Of a stretch of 35,828 nucleotides of DNA, positions 15,873 to 25,091 are shown in pieces (position 1 is the first letter of the stretch; every line of letters begins with the position of its first letter). A model generated the notes under the pieces. That model was not told the DNA's origin and ran no database searches. It saw nothing but the letters and a program-made list of their open reading frames with translations. Source of the DNA: JABDGC01 sp964466595 (lineage in GTDB: Bacteria > Pseudomonadota > Gammaproteobacteria > DSM-16500); the NCBI GenBank assembly GCA_964466595.1, contig CAYXNR010000023.1, positions 1-35,828 on the forward strand. The letters are read 5' to 3'. The position numbers were made by a program, and so were the translations under genes.

Positions 15873-18800
15873 ATGTTCAGAAGATTCTTTTCAAAATCTC
15901 TAAAACCAGCTCCTCGCATTAATAATAGCCACGCTATGTCGGATGTTTTTCTTCCTCGAAGACAAGATTTTCATTATCTCTCGCCCTATGAGCTAAAGGC
16001 ACCTCTTGATTATGTCATTATTCATAATCGCTCAAAAAATGCAGCGAACTATGCCATCCGTCAATTAAAAAAGGCTTGGCCCACCCTCAAAATTATTCAT
16101 GTGGTGCAAGAAGATCGCGATCCTATTCCAGGAAGTGATTTCGTCGTTCGCATTCAAGATTGGTCGAGCATGTCTCATTTCAAAGCCCAATTCGATCAGC
16201 TTGCACTAAAAGATCCGACTTTGCGAAAAAGTCTCAGTCTTTCTCGGGTGGGCTTTTATTCAGTCTGGTCGGCACAGGCTGAAAATGCAGCCTGGGCGCT
16301 GTCAGCTAAAGAAGCAGGCTTTCATTGGATTGGCGCGAGTCCTGATAAAATGAAGGGCCTCGATAAAATTGAATATAAAAAACTTTGCAAAGAATTAGGC
16401 CTGATGACTGCCCCCTTTGTTGAAATTCCACCGCCTCAGGATCTTTCTGACAAAGAAGAAGCCTTGAAGTTCATGGCCCACAAGCTGGTAGCTCTTTATC
16501 AAAATACGCCGCAGTTAGCAGAAGGCGCCGTTTTTGTTAAACACAATCAAGGCGGCGGCGGTCGAGGAACTAAAAAAATAAATGAGATGTCTTTTGAGAA
16601 TGCCTTGGAGGCCCTTCGAAAAATAGTGAATGAAACAGGAGGCGACTTGCAAGGTGTCTATGTAGAACAGGCGCTCGACTTACAAGGCTCACAACTTTTT
16701 CAAATTGAAATTGAATGCGATGCCACGACGGTTTCACCTGGTGGCCGCCTGGTGTGGTTTAATCGAGAAAATCAAAAAGTATTAGAAGTTGGTTTTACAG
16801 ACCGTGCTATTTTACAACTCCTTCCGCAAGCCGTTTATGAGGACTGTCGAGCCGCCTCTCAGAAAATTTTTGAAGCCTCTCGTTATGATAGCCGCGGTAC
16901 GAATGAAATTTTAATAGTCAAAAATAGAACGACTGATGAATGGTCGTTTTATCTTCTGGAACTGAATAAACGTATTCAAGTTGAAAATGAAGCCCTTTCA
17001 GAACTGGTTGTAGATAAGAGAGGCCATACCCGCAATGTGCCTGCAGAACAAGTACTGCGATCCTTCGGCTATCCACCCCCAGAAGCTAGCGATTTCCGTG
17101 AAAAAGGACCGGGACTCGTGGCACATCTCCGTCTTCTTTCTTGCGAAATTACCCCAAGTGGTTCTCGCTACCCCGGCGGTCTCGAAATCGATGGTGCCTT
17201 TTATCCGCAGGAAGCCAATGTGCAATTCGTCAGAGGTCCGGTCTATTTGGATGCTGATCCACAAATTGGACGAGCCTTGATTACAGCCAATACCTGGGAA
17301 GAATGTTGTGACAAGCTACTGCAGTTTGCTCAGGAATTTCAATTCTATGGGCCCAAAACAGAAACCTCCACTTATTTTGATTTTTTAAGAAAATTAGCTT
17401 CTCATCTCCCCTTCAGAGCGGGCCAATTAGGCTGCAATCAAACCTTTTCAGTTTTGTCCGAGCCGCCTCTTGAAAAAGGAGTAACTCAAAAGGTAGTAGA
17501 CAGCTTGGCAACCTCCGTGACGCCTCTTGTCATCCAGGGCTATCGACCCGGCGAAGGCGTAAAAGATCAACCTTATCCGACTCGCAGTCAAATACAAGAA
17601 TTCACCGATTTTATGACTTCACTCCGCTTTGAAACCACACCAGAAACGCCTTTTTCGCGATATGTACAACATCAAAACTTCAAACAGTATATAAGCGAAT
17701 TAAAAGATTTATTGGCTAATCAGGGCGGCGGCAGCGTCACAGTCATGCGCGATGTTCTGCAATCATCGAATGATCAAGAATCGGCTCTTTTACAAAATGC
17801 TTCTGCTAAAATTGCTGAAATTTTCTTTGCCGGTAGCGGTATGGGCGTTGGCTTTGAAACAGGTGGTGCGCAATATCAAGCAGCCTTAATGCGAAAATTT
17901 GATTGGCTAGCCCTTCTCTTGTCGGGCTGTCTTTCCAATCTACCTTCTCATTCCTTGACTCGTTCCAAATGGCTGAATGGTCTCAACATTAAATCGCAAG
18001 AGGAACAGGCCTTTATCTTTAAAACGATTGCTAGAGAAGTGGCGAATCTGTATGGGGTTTCTCCGGAACTTTACACCTTCATTCCCTGGCAGCCTTATAA
18101 TTTTCATGCCGGAAACCATCCTGAACAGGATCTCACTACCCGTGAAATGTTGAGAGCTAATTTAGCGGCCATTCCTTGTTGGGCTTTCGATCCTCGGTAT
18201 ACGGAAGAACAATTTAAAACTTGGGTTGTCCGTCAAATTAATCTTTTTGAAACGGAAAGAAAACCACTCTCTCAAATTCGCATTAAAAATGCAGGACAGG
18301 GACCGCATTGGACCGCCGCTACCATTGTGAAGCTCGTCCAAATTATTCGGGCCTTATTTAAAGAAAGAGGTCTGGAAGAACCCCTTATTTATATTCATAA
18401 CCACGAATTTAATGGCATGGCTGCTCATATTGCCCTCGATGCTATTCAACAATGCCAAAAGCTGGGCTACCCTTTATTAATTGTTGATTCAGCGCCTCCT
18501 GGAACCTCTCATAATTCTAATATTATTATTGCCAAAGCTTTTAATTTGTCTTCCGCTCAAAGAGAGAAATTGGCACTTTATAATCGCGGCGCAAAATTAT
18601 TGCTTAATTTAGCCACGCGTTTTAATAATCAAAACGTGGCTGTTCAAGACCCGGATTCAGAAATGGCTGGTGGCACCCTCTCTTCTGATTTGGCTGATGC
18701 AAGCAAAATGGGTATTCCACCTGCACAAATTGCAAAACTCCAGGCACTTGCTCGCTCTTTAACAGGCTTGGGTACGGCTGTGACTCCTTATTCTGAATGG

Positions 18801-19655
18801 ATTAAGCAAATTGGTTTTGCTATTTGGAAAAATGAAGAGATTCAACCCAAAACGCTCGAAGCCGCTACAGCTTATATTCAACAGGGGGGGCAGTTAGCAA
18901 TCGCCGAGCCTATTTTACAAGGCTTAAGAGAGTGGAAGACGCTACTTCCGCGTCCTGAGATCGTTAATCAATTGCTGATCAATCATGGTTTAAAGCTGAT
19001 TGGTGAAGCGCGTCGCGAGCCTCAAAAGAAAGCGCTTGATCTTGAGGGTGAACGAGTAAAATTACAGGCAAAACTGCCGCACACTAGAGTAAATGATCGT
19101 GTGCTGAGTACGGCGCTCGCCTTTGATAAAATTGGACTAGCCTTTTTAGAACAGCGTGATCATGGTAAAGAAGCGGAACAGCCTCGCGATCTGACGCCGC
19201 TGATGTCAAGCCCAGGCTTTGTTTATAGCCAAACCAAACAAGTGGGAGACAGTTTTTCTCTCTATGACAGAGCCCTGACGATTAGCAAAATAGCGCCTGC
19301 TCAAAACGGCCAGGTTGAAGTGGATTATCGTTTTCAAGGACATACTATTCGAACAAAGGGAGTCGATCCTCACAAGCTCTGTGGAAATACAGCAACACAG
19401 AAGCGCTTTGTCAAAGATAAAAATAAAGAATGTGGAGCACCGATGGCTGGTACGCTCAGTCGCTTTTTTGTGAAGCCAGGCGATCATGTTAAAAAAGGTG
19501 ATAAATTATTCCAGATGGATGCTATGAAAATGGAACATCTGGTCAAAGCAGATAGAGACTTCATTGTAGAAAGTATTGAATCCGATAAACAAAAAGAAGG
19601 CGGAGAAGTTGTTTTAACTTTTAAAGAAATGGGAAGCACTGCACCTAAACCCTGA
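15873..19655 (+). CDS. Divergent pyruvate-carboxylase-like biotin enzyme
   Basis: A 1260-residue three-module protein. The N-terminal ATP-grasp/biotin carboxylase module has a Gly-rich loop (G227-G230) and the catalytic E363-L-N365-K-R367-I-Q-V-E pattern. The carboxyltransferase module keeps the four candidate metal ligands of pyruvate carboxylase: D627 (MRDVLQS), K805 in IKNAG (normally carbamylated), and H842/H844 in HNHEF. A PYC_OADA-type region follows (EMAGGTLSSDL, TAVTPYSEW). The C-terminus is a biotinyl domain with DAMKMEH, K1219 being the biotinylated lysine. The family normally makes oxaloacetate from pyruvate, ATP and bicarbonate. The protein is longer than usual (about 1150-1180) and several signature residues differ, for example QVEN for QVEH and HNHE for HTHD, so the acceptor substrate could be another 2-oxo acid. 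Confidence 0.8.
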   Translation: MFRRFFSKSLKPAPRINNSHAMSDVFLPRRQDFHYLSPYELKAPLDYVIIHNRSKNAANYAIRQLKKAWPTLKIIHVVQEDRDPIPGSDFVVRIQDWSSMSHFKAQFDQLALKDPTLRKSLSLSRVGFYSVWSAQAENAAWALSAKEAGFHWIGASPDKMKGLDKIEYKKLCKELGLMTAPFVEIPPPQDLSDKEEALKFMAHKLVALYQNTPQLAEGAVFVKHNQGGGGRGTKKINEMSFENALEALRKIVNETGGDLQGVYVEQALDLQGSQLFQIEIECDATTVSPGGRLVWFNRENQKVLEVGFTDRAILQLLPQAVYEDCRAASQKIFEASRYDSRGTNEILIVKNRTTDEWSFYLLELNKRIQVENEALSELVVDKRGHTRNVPAEQVLRSFGYPPPEASDFREKGPGLVAHLRLLSCEITPSGSRYPGGLEIDGAFYPQEANVQFVRGPVYLDADPQIGRALITANTWEECCDKLLQFAQEFQFYGPKTETSTYFDFLRKLASHLPFRAGQLGCNQTFSVLSEPPLEKGVTQKVVDSLATSVTPLVIQGYRPGEGVKDQPYPTRSQIQEFTDFMTSLRFETTPETPFSRYVQHQNFKQYISELKDLLANQGGGSVTVMRDVLQSSNDQESALLQNASAKIAEIFFAGSGMGVGFETGGAQYQAALMRKFDWLALLLSGCLSNLPSHSLTRSKWLNGLNIKSQEEQAFIFKTIAREVANLYGVSPELYTFIPWQPYNFHAGNHPEQDLTTREMLRANLAAIPCWAFDPRYTEEQFKTWVVRQINLFETERKPLSQIRIKNAGQGPHWTAATIVKLVQIIRALFKERGLEEPLIYIHNHEFNGMAAHIALDAIQQCQKLGYPLLIVDSAPPGTSHNSNIIIAKAFNLSSAQREKLALYNRGAKLLLNLATRFNNQNVAVQDPDSEMAGGTLSSDLADASKMGIPPAQIAKLQALARSLTGLGTAVTPYSEWIKQIGFAIWKNEEIQPKTLEAATAYIQQGGQLAIAEPILQGLREWKTLLPRPEIVNQLLINHGLKLIGEARREPQKKALDLEGERVKLQAKLPHTRVNDRVLSTALAFDKIGLAFLEQRDHGKEAEQPRDLTPLMSSPGFVYSQTKQVGDSFSLYDRALTISKIAPAQNGQVEVDYRFQGHTIRTKGVDPHKLCGNTATQKRFVKDKNKECGAPMAGTLSRFFVKPGDHVKKGDKLFQMDAMKMEHLVKADRDFIVESIESDKQKEGGEVVLTFKEMGSTAPKP

Positions 19656-19711
19656 GCTTATCCTCGCCTTAGGGGGCAAGAACTCACGACAATTTACTTG
19701 AGAAATTAAAC

Positions 19712-20377
19712 ATGACTACAGAAAAAAATCCTGCTCTTTTAGAAGCCATCGAACTGGATCCGAATCAAGCTGCAAGCGCTAGTCTCATCTGGCTGCATGG
19801 CTTGGGCGCGAGTGGAGAAGATTTTGTTCCGCTTGCCACGACCTTACAACATTTAACACAGCAAGCCTTACGCTTTGTCTTTCCTCACGCACCAGAACGT
19901 CCAGTCACGATTAATCAGGGCCTCATCATGCCCGCTTGGTATGACATCATTTCTTTTGAAAAAGATGGCGAGATTGATCATGAAGGCATTTCTATCTCCG
20001 TTAAGCAGGTAAAAGACTTAATCAAAGCAGAACATGACAAAGGTTTTCCTTTTCAAAAAATTATTCTAGCTGGTTTTTCACAAGGTGCTGTGATTGCACT
20101 GAATACGCTCTTAGCTATACCAGAAGAATTGGGCGGTGTGATTGCCTTATCTGGTTATTTACCCCCTCGTGAAATACCTTCTCATTCCCATCAAACAGCT
20201 ATTTTTATAGGTCATGGTCAACATGATGAAGTCGTCCCCTGTATTTATGGCCAAGCAGCCTACGAGACTTTGCAAAAAGCTGGCTACCCTGTTAGCTGGC
20301 ATACTTATCCGATGACGCATGCCGTTTGTGATGAAGAAATCCAGGATATGGCAAGGTGGTTGAAAAATATTTTGTAA
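19712..20377 (+). CDS. Carboxylesterase/phospholipase-type alpha/beta hydrolase
   Basis: A 221-residue cytoplasmic serine hydrolase of the bacterial carboxylesterase/acyl-protein thioesterase family. The oxyanion motif LHGLGASGEDF starts at residue 28, the nucleophile S123 sits in GFSQG, and D172 (GHGQHDEVV) and H203 (MTHAV) complete the triad. Length is typical. Such enzymes hydrolyse short-chain esters or lysophospholipids; the natural substrate is unknown. It lies 56 bases after the carboxylase gene and may share its transcript. Its stop codon touches the stop codon of convergent polA with no bases between them. Confidence 0.85.
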   Translation: MTTEKNPALLEAIELDPNQAASASLIWLHGLGASGEDFVPLATTLQHLTQQALRFVFPHAPERPVTINQGLIMPAWYDIISFEKDGEIDHEGISISVKQVKDLIKAEHDKGFPFQKIILAGFSQGAVIALNTLLAIPEELGGVIALSGYLPPREIPSHSHQTAIFIGHGQHDEVVPCIYGQAAYETLQKAGYPVSWHTYPMTHAVCDEEIQDMARWLKNIL

Positions 20378-23086
20378 TTATACGCCGGCCTCTTGCGCCT
20401 CGTCCCAATTATTGCCATAACCAATCGAAACGGTGAGTGGCACAGTGAGCGAGACGACCTCGGTCATCTGTTTTTTAACCGCAGCGAGTACCCGATCGAG
20501 CTCTTTCTCAGCAACCTCAAAAACCAATTCATCATGTACTTGCATAATCATTTTGGCATCCACTTTATTATTTTCTAGCCAGGCATCGAGATGAATCATC
20601 GCCATTTTGATAATATCCGCCGCACTACCTTGTAAAGGCGCATTGATTGCAGCGCGCTCAGCTGCTTTTTGTCGCATGGCCTGACTCGAATGCAGCTCCG
20701 GAAGATACAGTCTTCTGCCCCACCAGGTTTCAACATAGCCTTGCTCATGTGCTTTTTGTTTGGTTCTCTCGATATAGGCTTTTACCTGTGGATAACGTTG
20801 AAAATAACGATCAATATAAAGTTGCGCATCTTGTCGATCGATCTTCAATTGTCTGGCTAAGCCAAAAGCAGACATGCCGTAGATCAAACCAAAATTAATC
20901 GCTTTTGCTGCCCGCCTTTGTTCAGAGCTGACTTCTCGAAGTGCTAGTTCAAAAACTTCTGCGGCTGTCGCTTGATGCACATCCTGATTTTGAATAAAAG
21001 CTGCTACTAAATTAGGATCTTCCGAGATATGCGCTATTAAGCGGAGTTCAATCTGAGAATAATCCGCGCTCAAAATTTTATAACCAGGTGCGGCTATAAA
21101 AGCTTGCCGGATCCGTCGACCTTCTAGTGTTCGTATCGGAATATTTTGTAAATTAGGATCGGAAGAAGACAAACGACCTGTTGCTGCACCCGTTTGATTA
21201 TAGGAAGTATGAATACGTCCGGTTTGTGGATTGATTTGTTCGGGTAGCTTATTCGTATATGTTGAGATTAATTTGCTGAGGCCACGATACTCAATGATAA
21301 GCTCTGGCAAAGGATAATCATGCGCTAATTCTTGTAAGACAGCTTCTGCTGTAGAAGGTTGTCCCGTCGGCGTTTTTTGTAAAACTGGGATTTTCAAGTC
21401 CTCAAATAAAACTTGTTGTAATTGCTTGGGCGAATTCAGGTTAAAAACCTTGCCGGCTAAAGCTATCGCTTGTTCTTCTAGAACTTGCAATCTTTTTTCA
21501 AGTTCCCGGCTTTGTAGTTGTAATTTATTAGCATCAATCAAAACGCCATGCCTTTCCATACGTGCTAATACGGGGACAAGCGGCATTTCAATTTTTTCAT
21601 AAATAAATTGTAAGCCTTTTTCTTTCTCTAAGCGTGGGTATAAGAATTGATGCAGTTGCCAGGTGACATCGGCATCCTCTGCCGCATAGCTACTGGCTTC
21701 CGCCAGGGGAATAGCATTAAAGGTAATTTGTTTTGCACCCTTTCCAGCCAGATCTTCGTAATGAATGGTACGCTGGCCTAGATATTTTAAGGCCAAACCA
21801 TGCATGTCGTGATTGGGACTGGCACTGTCGAGAATATATGATTCCAACATCGTATCAAAAGCGATACCTTGCATTGTTATTCCGGCCTGAGCAAGTACTT
21901 CGATATCATATTTGAGATTATGACCGACTTTTGCTACTTGCCTATCTTCTAGCAAGGGTTTTAATTTCTTCAGTACCAGCTCTCGTGGTAGCTGAACTGG
22001 TGCGCCTGGATAATCATGACCAACAGGCAAATAGGCAGCTGCTCCCGCCTCTGTGCTAAAAGAAAAACCAACCAAGGTAGCCATCATGGTATTGAGGCTA
22101 GTTGTTTCGGTATCAAAAGCAAAAAACTTTGCCTTTGTTAAGCGGGCACACCATTGATCTAAGGCTTCTACTGTATAAATTGTTTCATAGGATTTTTGGG
22201 CAAGCCTCTCTTCCTGCAGTCTAGCGGCATCGCTTTCTAATAAAGCAGCCAACCAGTTTTTAAATTCTAATTCTTTAAAAAGTCGGCGTAAGCGCTCTGT
22301 ATCTGGTTCTTTCAAACGAAGCTCGCTTAAAGCAAGAGGTAGGGAGAGATCTTTTTTAATCGTCACGAGTGTTCGCGAGAGAGGCAAGTAAGTGAGAGAA
22401 GCACGCAGGGTTTCTCCGACCTTACCCGAAAAGGAAGCCGCTTGACTCATGATTTGATCTAAGGATCCGTATTCTTTTAGCCATTTGGCTGCTGTCTTCG
22501 GACCAACCTGTGGCACGCCGGGGACATTGTCGCTCACATCACCGATCAAAGCGAGATAATCGATGATAAGCTCAGGCGGCACCCCAAATTTTTCTTGTAC
22601 TGATTGGGGTTTGAGAAAGGTATTGGTCATGGTATTGACGAGGGTCACTTTTTCATTGACCAATTGAGCGAGGTCTTTATCTCCTGTTGAGATCAAGACA
22701 GAATATTCTTTTTCTGCAGCCAGCGTGGCGAGCGTTCCAATGACATCATCGGCCTCCACCCCTTCAATCATGATGAGTGGTAAGCCCATCGCTTTGATGA
22801 GCGTATGCAGGGGTTCGATTTGTTGAATCAGTTCTGAAGGCATAGCCGGCCGCTGCGCTTTATAAGCCGGGAACAGTTCCTCACGAAAGGTTTTGCCCTT
22901 AGCATCAAAGACTACAGCCATATACTCCGGCTTATACTCGGACAGCAATTTGCGCAACATATTTACAACGCCATAAATCGCTCCCGTTGGAAAGCCTTCT
23001 GAATTAGCAAGCGAGGGTAGTGCGTGAAAGGCACGGTATAAATAAGATGAGCCATCAACTAAAATAAAGGGTTTTGAGCTAGACAT
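20378..23086 (-). CDS. polA: DNA polymerase I
   Basis: A 902-residue polymerase with all three modules. The 5'-3' nuclease (about 1-290) has VDGSSYLYRAF, EADDVIGTLA and GDVSDNVPGV. The 3'-5' exonuclease keeps FDTETTSL, so proofreading residues are present. The polymerase domain has DPNLQNIPIRT, motif A DYSQIELRL, motif B RRAAKAINFGLIYGMS and motif C QVHDELVFEV. It fills gaps and removes RNA primers during replication and repair. GGGGAGGTGT precedes the ATG. A small CCCCTTAGGGG palindrome overlaps the ribosome-binding site and could form a weak hairpin. Confidence 0.98.
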   Translation of the reverse strand: MSSSKPFILVDGSSYLYRAFHALPSLANSEGFPTGAIYGVVNMLRKLLSEYKPEYMAVVFDAKGKTFREELFPAYKAQRPAMPSELIQQIEPLHTLIKAMGLPLIMIEGVEADDVIGTLATLAAEKEYSVLISTGDKDLAQLVNEKVTLVNTMTNTFLKPQSVQEKFGVPPELIIDYLALIGDVSDNVPGVPQVGPKTAAKWLKEYGSLDQIMSQAASFSGKVGETLRASLTYLPLSRTLVTIKKDLSLPLALSELRLKEPDTERLRRLFKELEFKNWLAALLESDAARLQEERLAQKSYETIYTVEALDQWCARLTKAKFFAFDTETTSLNTMMATLVGFSFSTEAGAAAYLPVGHDYPGAPVQLPRELVLKKLKPLLEDRQVAKVGHNLKYDIEVLAQAGITMQGIAFDTMLESYILDSASPNHDMHGLALKYLGQRTIHYEDLAGKGAKQITFNAIPLAEASSYAAEDADVTWQLHQFLYPRLEKEKGLQFIYEKIEMPLVPVLARMERHGVLIDANKLQLQSRELEKRLQVLEEQAIALAGKVFNLNSPKQLQQVLFEDLKIPVLQKTPTGQPSTAEAVLQELAHDYPLPELIIEYRGLSKLISTYTNKLPEQINPQTGRIHTSYNQTGAATGRLSSSDPNLQNIPIRTLEGRRIRQAFIAAPGYKILSADYSQIELRLIAHISEDPNLVAAFIQNQDVHQATAAEVFELALREVSSEQRRAAKAINFGLIYGMSAFGLARQLKIDRQDAQLYIDRYFQRYPQVKAYIERTKQKAHEQGYVETWWGRRLYLPELHSSQAMRQKAAERAAINAPLQGSAADIIKMAMIHLDAWLENNKVDAKMIMQVHDELVFEVAEKELDRVLAAVKKQMTEVVSLTVPLTVSIGYGNNWDEAQEAGV

Positions 23087-23162
23087 ACACCTCCCCTAAG
23101 GGGATTCATTTAAAGAAATGAGAACAATACCATAAAAACATCCTCTTTTTATTAATTTCCGC

Positions 23163-23168
23163 TATAAT
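23163..23168 (+). promoter_or_regulatory. Candidate -10 box for the DUF4383-like gene
   Basis: A perfect TATAAT lies 30 bases before the ATG; AGGAG follows seven bases before the start. No convincing -35 is visible. Confidence 0.4.
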
Positions 23169-23198
23169 CAGAAGGATCTTTTATTTAGGAGATATAAA

Positions 23199-23570
23199 AT
23201 GAAGCTAAGGATAGCTGCTTTAATTTTTGGTATTGCCTTTCTGGGAGCGGGAATTGCCTGGTATCTTCCCTTCTTCTTTGATAGCAGGGGTCTACTTTTA
23301 GGCTTATTCCAGGTTGATGCCATGCATAATAAAATTCATCTCGCGAGCGGTCTCGTTGCCTTGGCTGCAGCTTCTTTGAGCTCTCGTATATCGCAGCTTT
23401 ACTTCAAGATTTTCGGTCTCGTTTATGGCTTGCTTGGTATTGTGGGACTGGTGATGCCGGAGCAATTAGTATCGATGCAATTCAATACGGCTGACCACGT
23501 TTTACACTTGGTGATTGGATTCATAGCCTTAATGCTTGGATTTAGACTGAAAGTGCCTGCCGGGGAATAA
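23199..23570 (+). CDS. Small DUF4383-like four-helix membrane protein
   Basis: A 123-residue inner-membrane protein with four hydrophobic helices and no signal peptide. The pattern LLLGLFQVDAMHNKIHLASG, then YFKIFGLVYGLLGI and ADHVLHLVIGFIAL matches what I know of DUF4383 proteins, whose function is not established. His residues in HNKIHL and HVLHL are a family hallmark. AGGAG lies seven bases upstream of the ATG. It sits alone between polA (divergent) and dnaA. Confidence 0.75.
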   Translation: MKLRIAALIFGIAFLGAGIAWYLPFFFDSRGLLLGLFQVDAMHNKIHLASGLVALAAASLSSRISQLYFKIFGLVYGLLGIVGLVMPEQLVSMQFNTADHVLHLVIGFIALMLGFRLKVPAGE

Positions 23571-23735
23571 GTTGACTAAGAATATACTTGCCATCTGATT
23601 TTTAATACGGTAGTTATAAGCACTGTAAATCAGATTATAAATCTTCTTCTCAATTTCACTCCACAACAGAGTTCATCCTTCAAGGATTTAGGTGGAATAG
23701 GTGAGAACAAATCAAGCTAAAGCGGAGATTTTCAC
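23571..23735 (+). other. dnaA upstream region
   Basis: 165 bases, AT-rich, containing weak promoter-like hexamers (TTGACT at 23572, TTGCCA at 23588) and GGAG at 23724-23727, eight bases before the GTG start of dnaA. I find no TTATNCACA DnaA box here, so there is no support for an origin at this spot. Confidence 0.5.
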
Positions 23736-25082
23736 GTGAGCATGACGCTTTGGGAAAAATGCCTAAATCATTTGCAGGATGAGTTTCCATCTCAGCAATT
23801 CAATACCTGGATTCGTCCTTTGCAAGCTGAATTTAATGAAGGCAAATTAGTTTTATTCGCTCCCAACCGCTTTGTGCTGGATTGGATTGTTGAGCGCTTT
23901 TTAAACAGAATTACCGAGCTAACCCGTCAATTTTCAGAAGGCGAGCCGCCTGTTGTTTCTCTTGAAATCGGTCCGGAAACAACAAAACCGAGCCCGCTTG
24001 CTAAATCAGAAGCGGTCTCTGCCCCTGTGGCGATCTCTAAAGCGCCGGAGCAGCCCTTTCAAAGTAATCTCAATCTCCATTTTACCTTTGAGAACTTTGT
24101 TGAAGGCAAATCTAACCAATTAGCACGAGCGGCTTCGCAGCAAGTGGCTGAAAATCCGGCTGTGGCTTATAACCCGCTTTTCTTATATGGCGGAGTTGGC
24201 TTAGGAAAAACCCATTTACTCCATGCGATTGGCAATGAAATCATTCGCCGCAATCCGCATGCCAAAGTACTCTACCTTCATTCTGAGCGTTTTGTTGCCG
24301 ATATGGTGAGAGCCTTGCAAACCAATGCCATGAATGACTTTAAGCGTTATTATCGTTCTGTAGATGCGCTCTTAATAGACGACATTCAATTTTTTGCCGG
24401 AAAAGATCGCACCCAGGAAGAATTTTTTCATACCTTTAACACCCTCCTAGAAAGCCAACAGCAGCAGGTGATTTTAACCTGCGATCGCTATCCGAAAGAA
24501 ATAAATGGGGTCGAGGAACGTTTAAAGTCTCGCTTTGGCTGGGGCTTGACCGTTGCCGTCGAGCCGCCTGAATTAGAAACCCGGGTAGCCATTTTAATGA
24601 GCAAGGCAGAACAAACTCGGATTGATCTGCCCTATGAAGTCGCCTTTTTTGTTGCAAAAAGAATTCGTTCGAATGTTCGTGAACTAGAAGGTGCTTTGAA
24701 ACGGATTGTTGCTAATGCGCATTTCACGGGTCATGCCATCACCGTCGACTTTGTCAAAGAATCCTTGCGAGATCTCTTGGCCTTACAGGACAAACTGATT
24801 TCTATTGAGAATATTCAACGAACCGTCGCAGAATATTATAAAATTAAGGTTGCTGATTTATTATCCAAACGACGCAGTCGTTCAGTCGCTCGTCCTCGCC
24901 AAGTGGCCATGGCACTTGCAAAAGAGCTGACTAATCATAGCTTGCCCGAGATTGGCGATGCTTTCGGCGGACGCGATCATACCACCGTACTGCATGCTTA
25001 TCGCTTGATCAATGAGCTGCGGGGTAATAATACCAATATGGAAGAAGATTATACCAATTTATTAAGAATCCTAACGACCTAA
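23736..25082 (+). CDS. dnaA: Chromosomal replication initiator DnaA
   Basis: A 448-residue initiator. Domain I (WEKCLNHLQDEFPSQQFNTWI) is followed by a short Pro-rich linker. The AAA+ domain has Walker A GGVGLGKTHLLHA and Walker B LLIDDIQFF. The C-terminal DNA-binding domain has the DnaA signature ARPRQVAMALAKEL and GGRDHTTVLHA. It binds DnaA boxes and opens the origin. I keep the GTG at 23736 because GGAG lies eight bases upstream; the ATG two codons later is 14 bases away. dnaN follows after nine bases. Confidence 0.98.
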   Translation: MSMTLWEKCLNHLQDEFPSQQFNTWIRPLQAEFNEGKLVLFAPNRFVLDWIVERFLNRITELTRQFSEGEPPVVSLEIGPETTKPSPLAKSEAVSAPVAISKAPEQPFQSNLNLHFTFENFVEGKSNQLARAASQQVAENPAVAYNPLFLYGGVGLGKTHLLHAIGNEIIRRNPHAKVLYLHSERFVADMVRALQTNAMNDFKRYYRSVDALLIDDIQFFAGKDRTQEEFFHTFNTLLESQQQQVILTCDRYPKEINGVEERLKSRFGWGLTVAVEPPELETRVAILMSKAEQTRIDLPYEVAFFVAKRIRSNVRELEGALKRIVANAHFTGHAITVDFVKESLRDLLALQDKLISIENIQRTVAEYYKIKVADLLSKRRSRSVARPRQVAMALAKELTNHSLPEIGDAFGGRDHTTVLHAYRLINELRGNNTNMEEDYTNLLRILTT

Positions 25083-25091
25083 GGAGCCCTA

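Noticed and set aside
20787..20795. Perfect DnaA box TGTGGATAA inside polA (another at 6547-6555)
   Set aside because: Isolated single sites inside coding sequence; no cluster and no AT-rich unwinding region beside them.
23731..23746. CACGTG palindrome at the dnaA start as a parS site
   Set aside because: Only about 10 of 16 positions fit the consensus; a similar half-site in gyrB near 33400 was also dropped.
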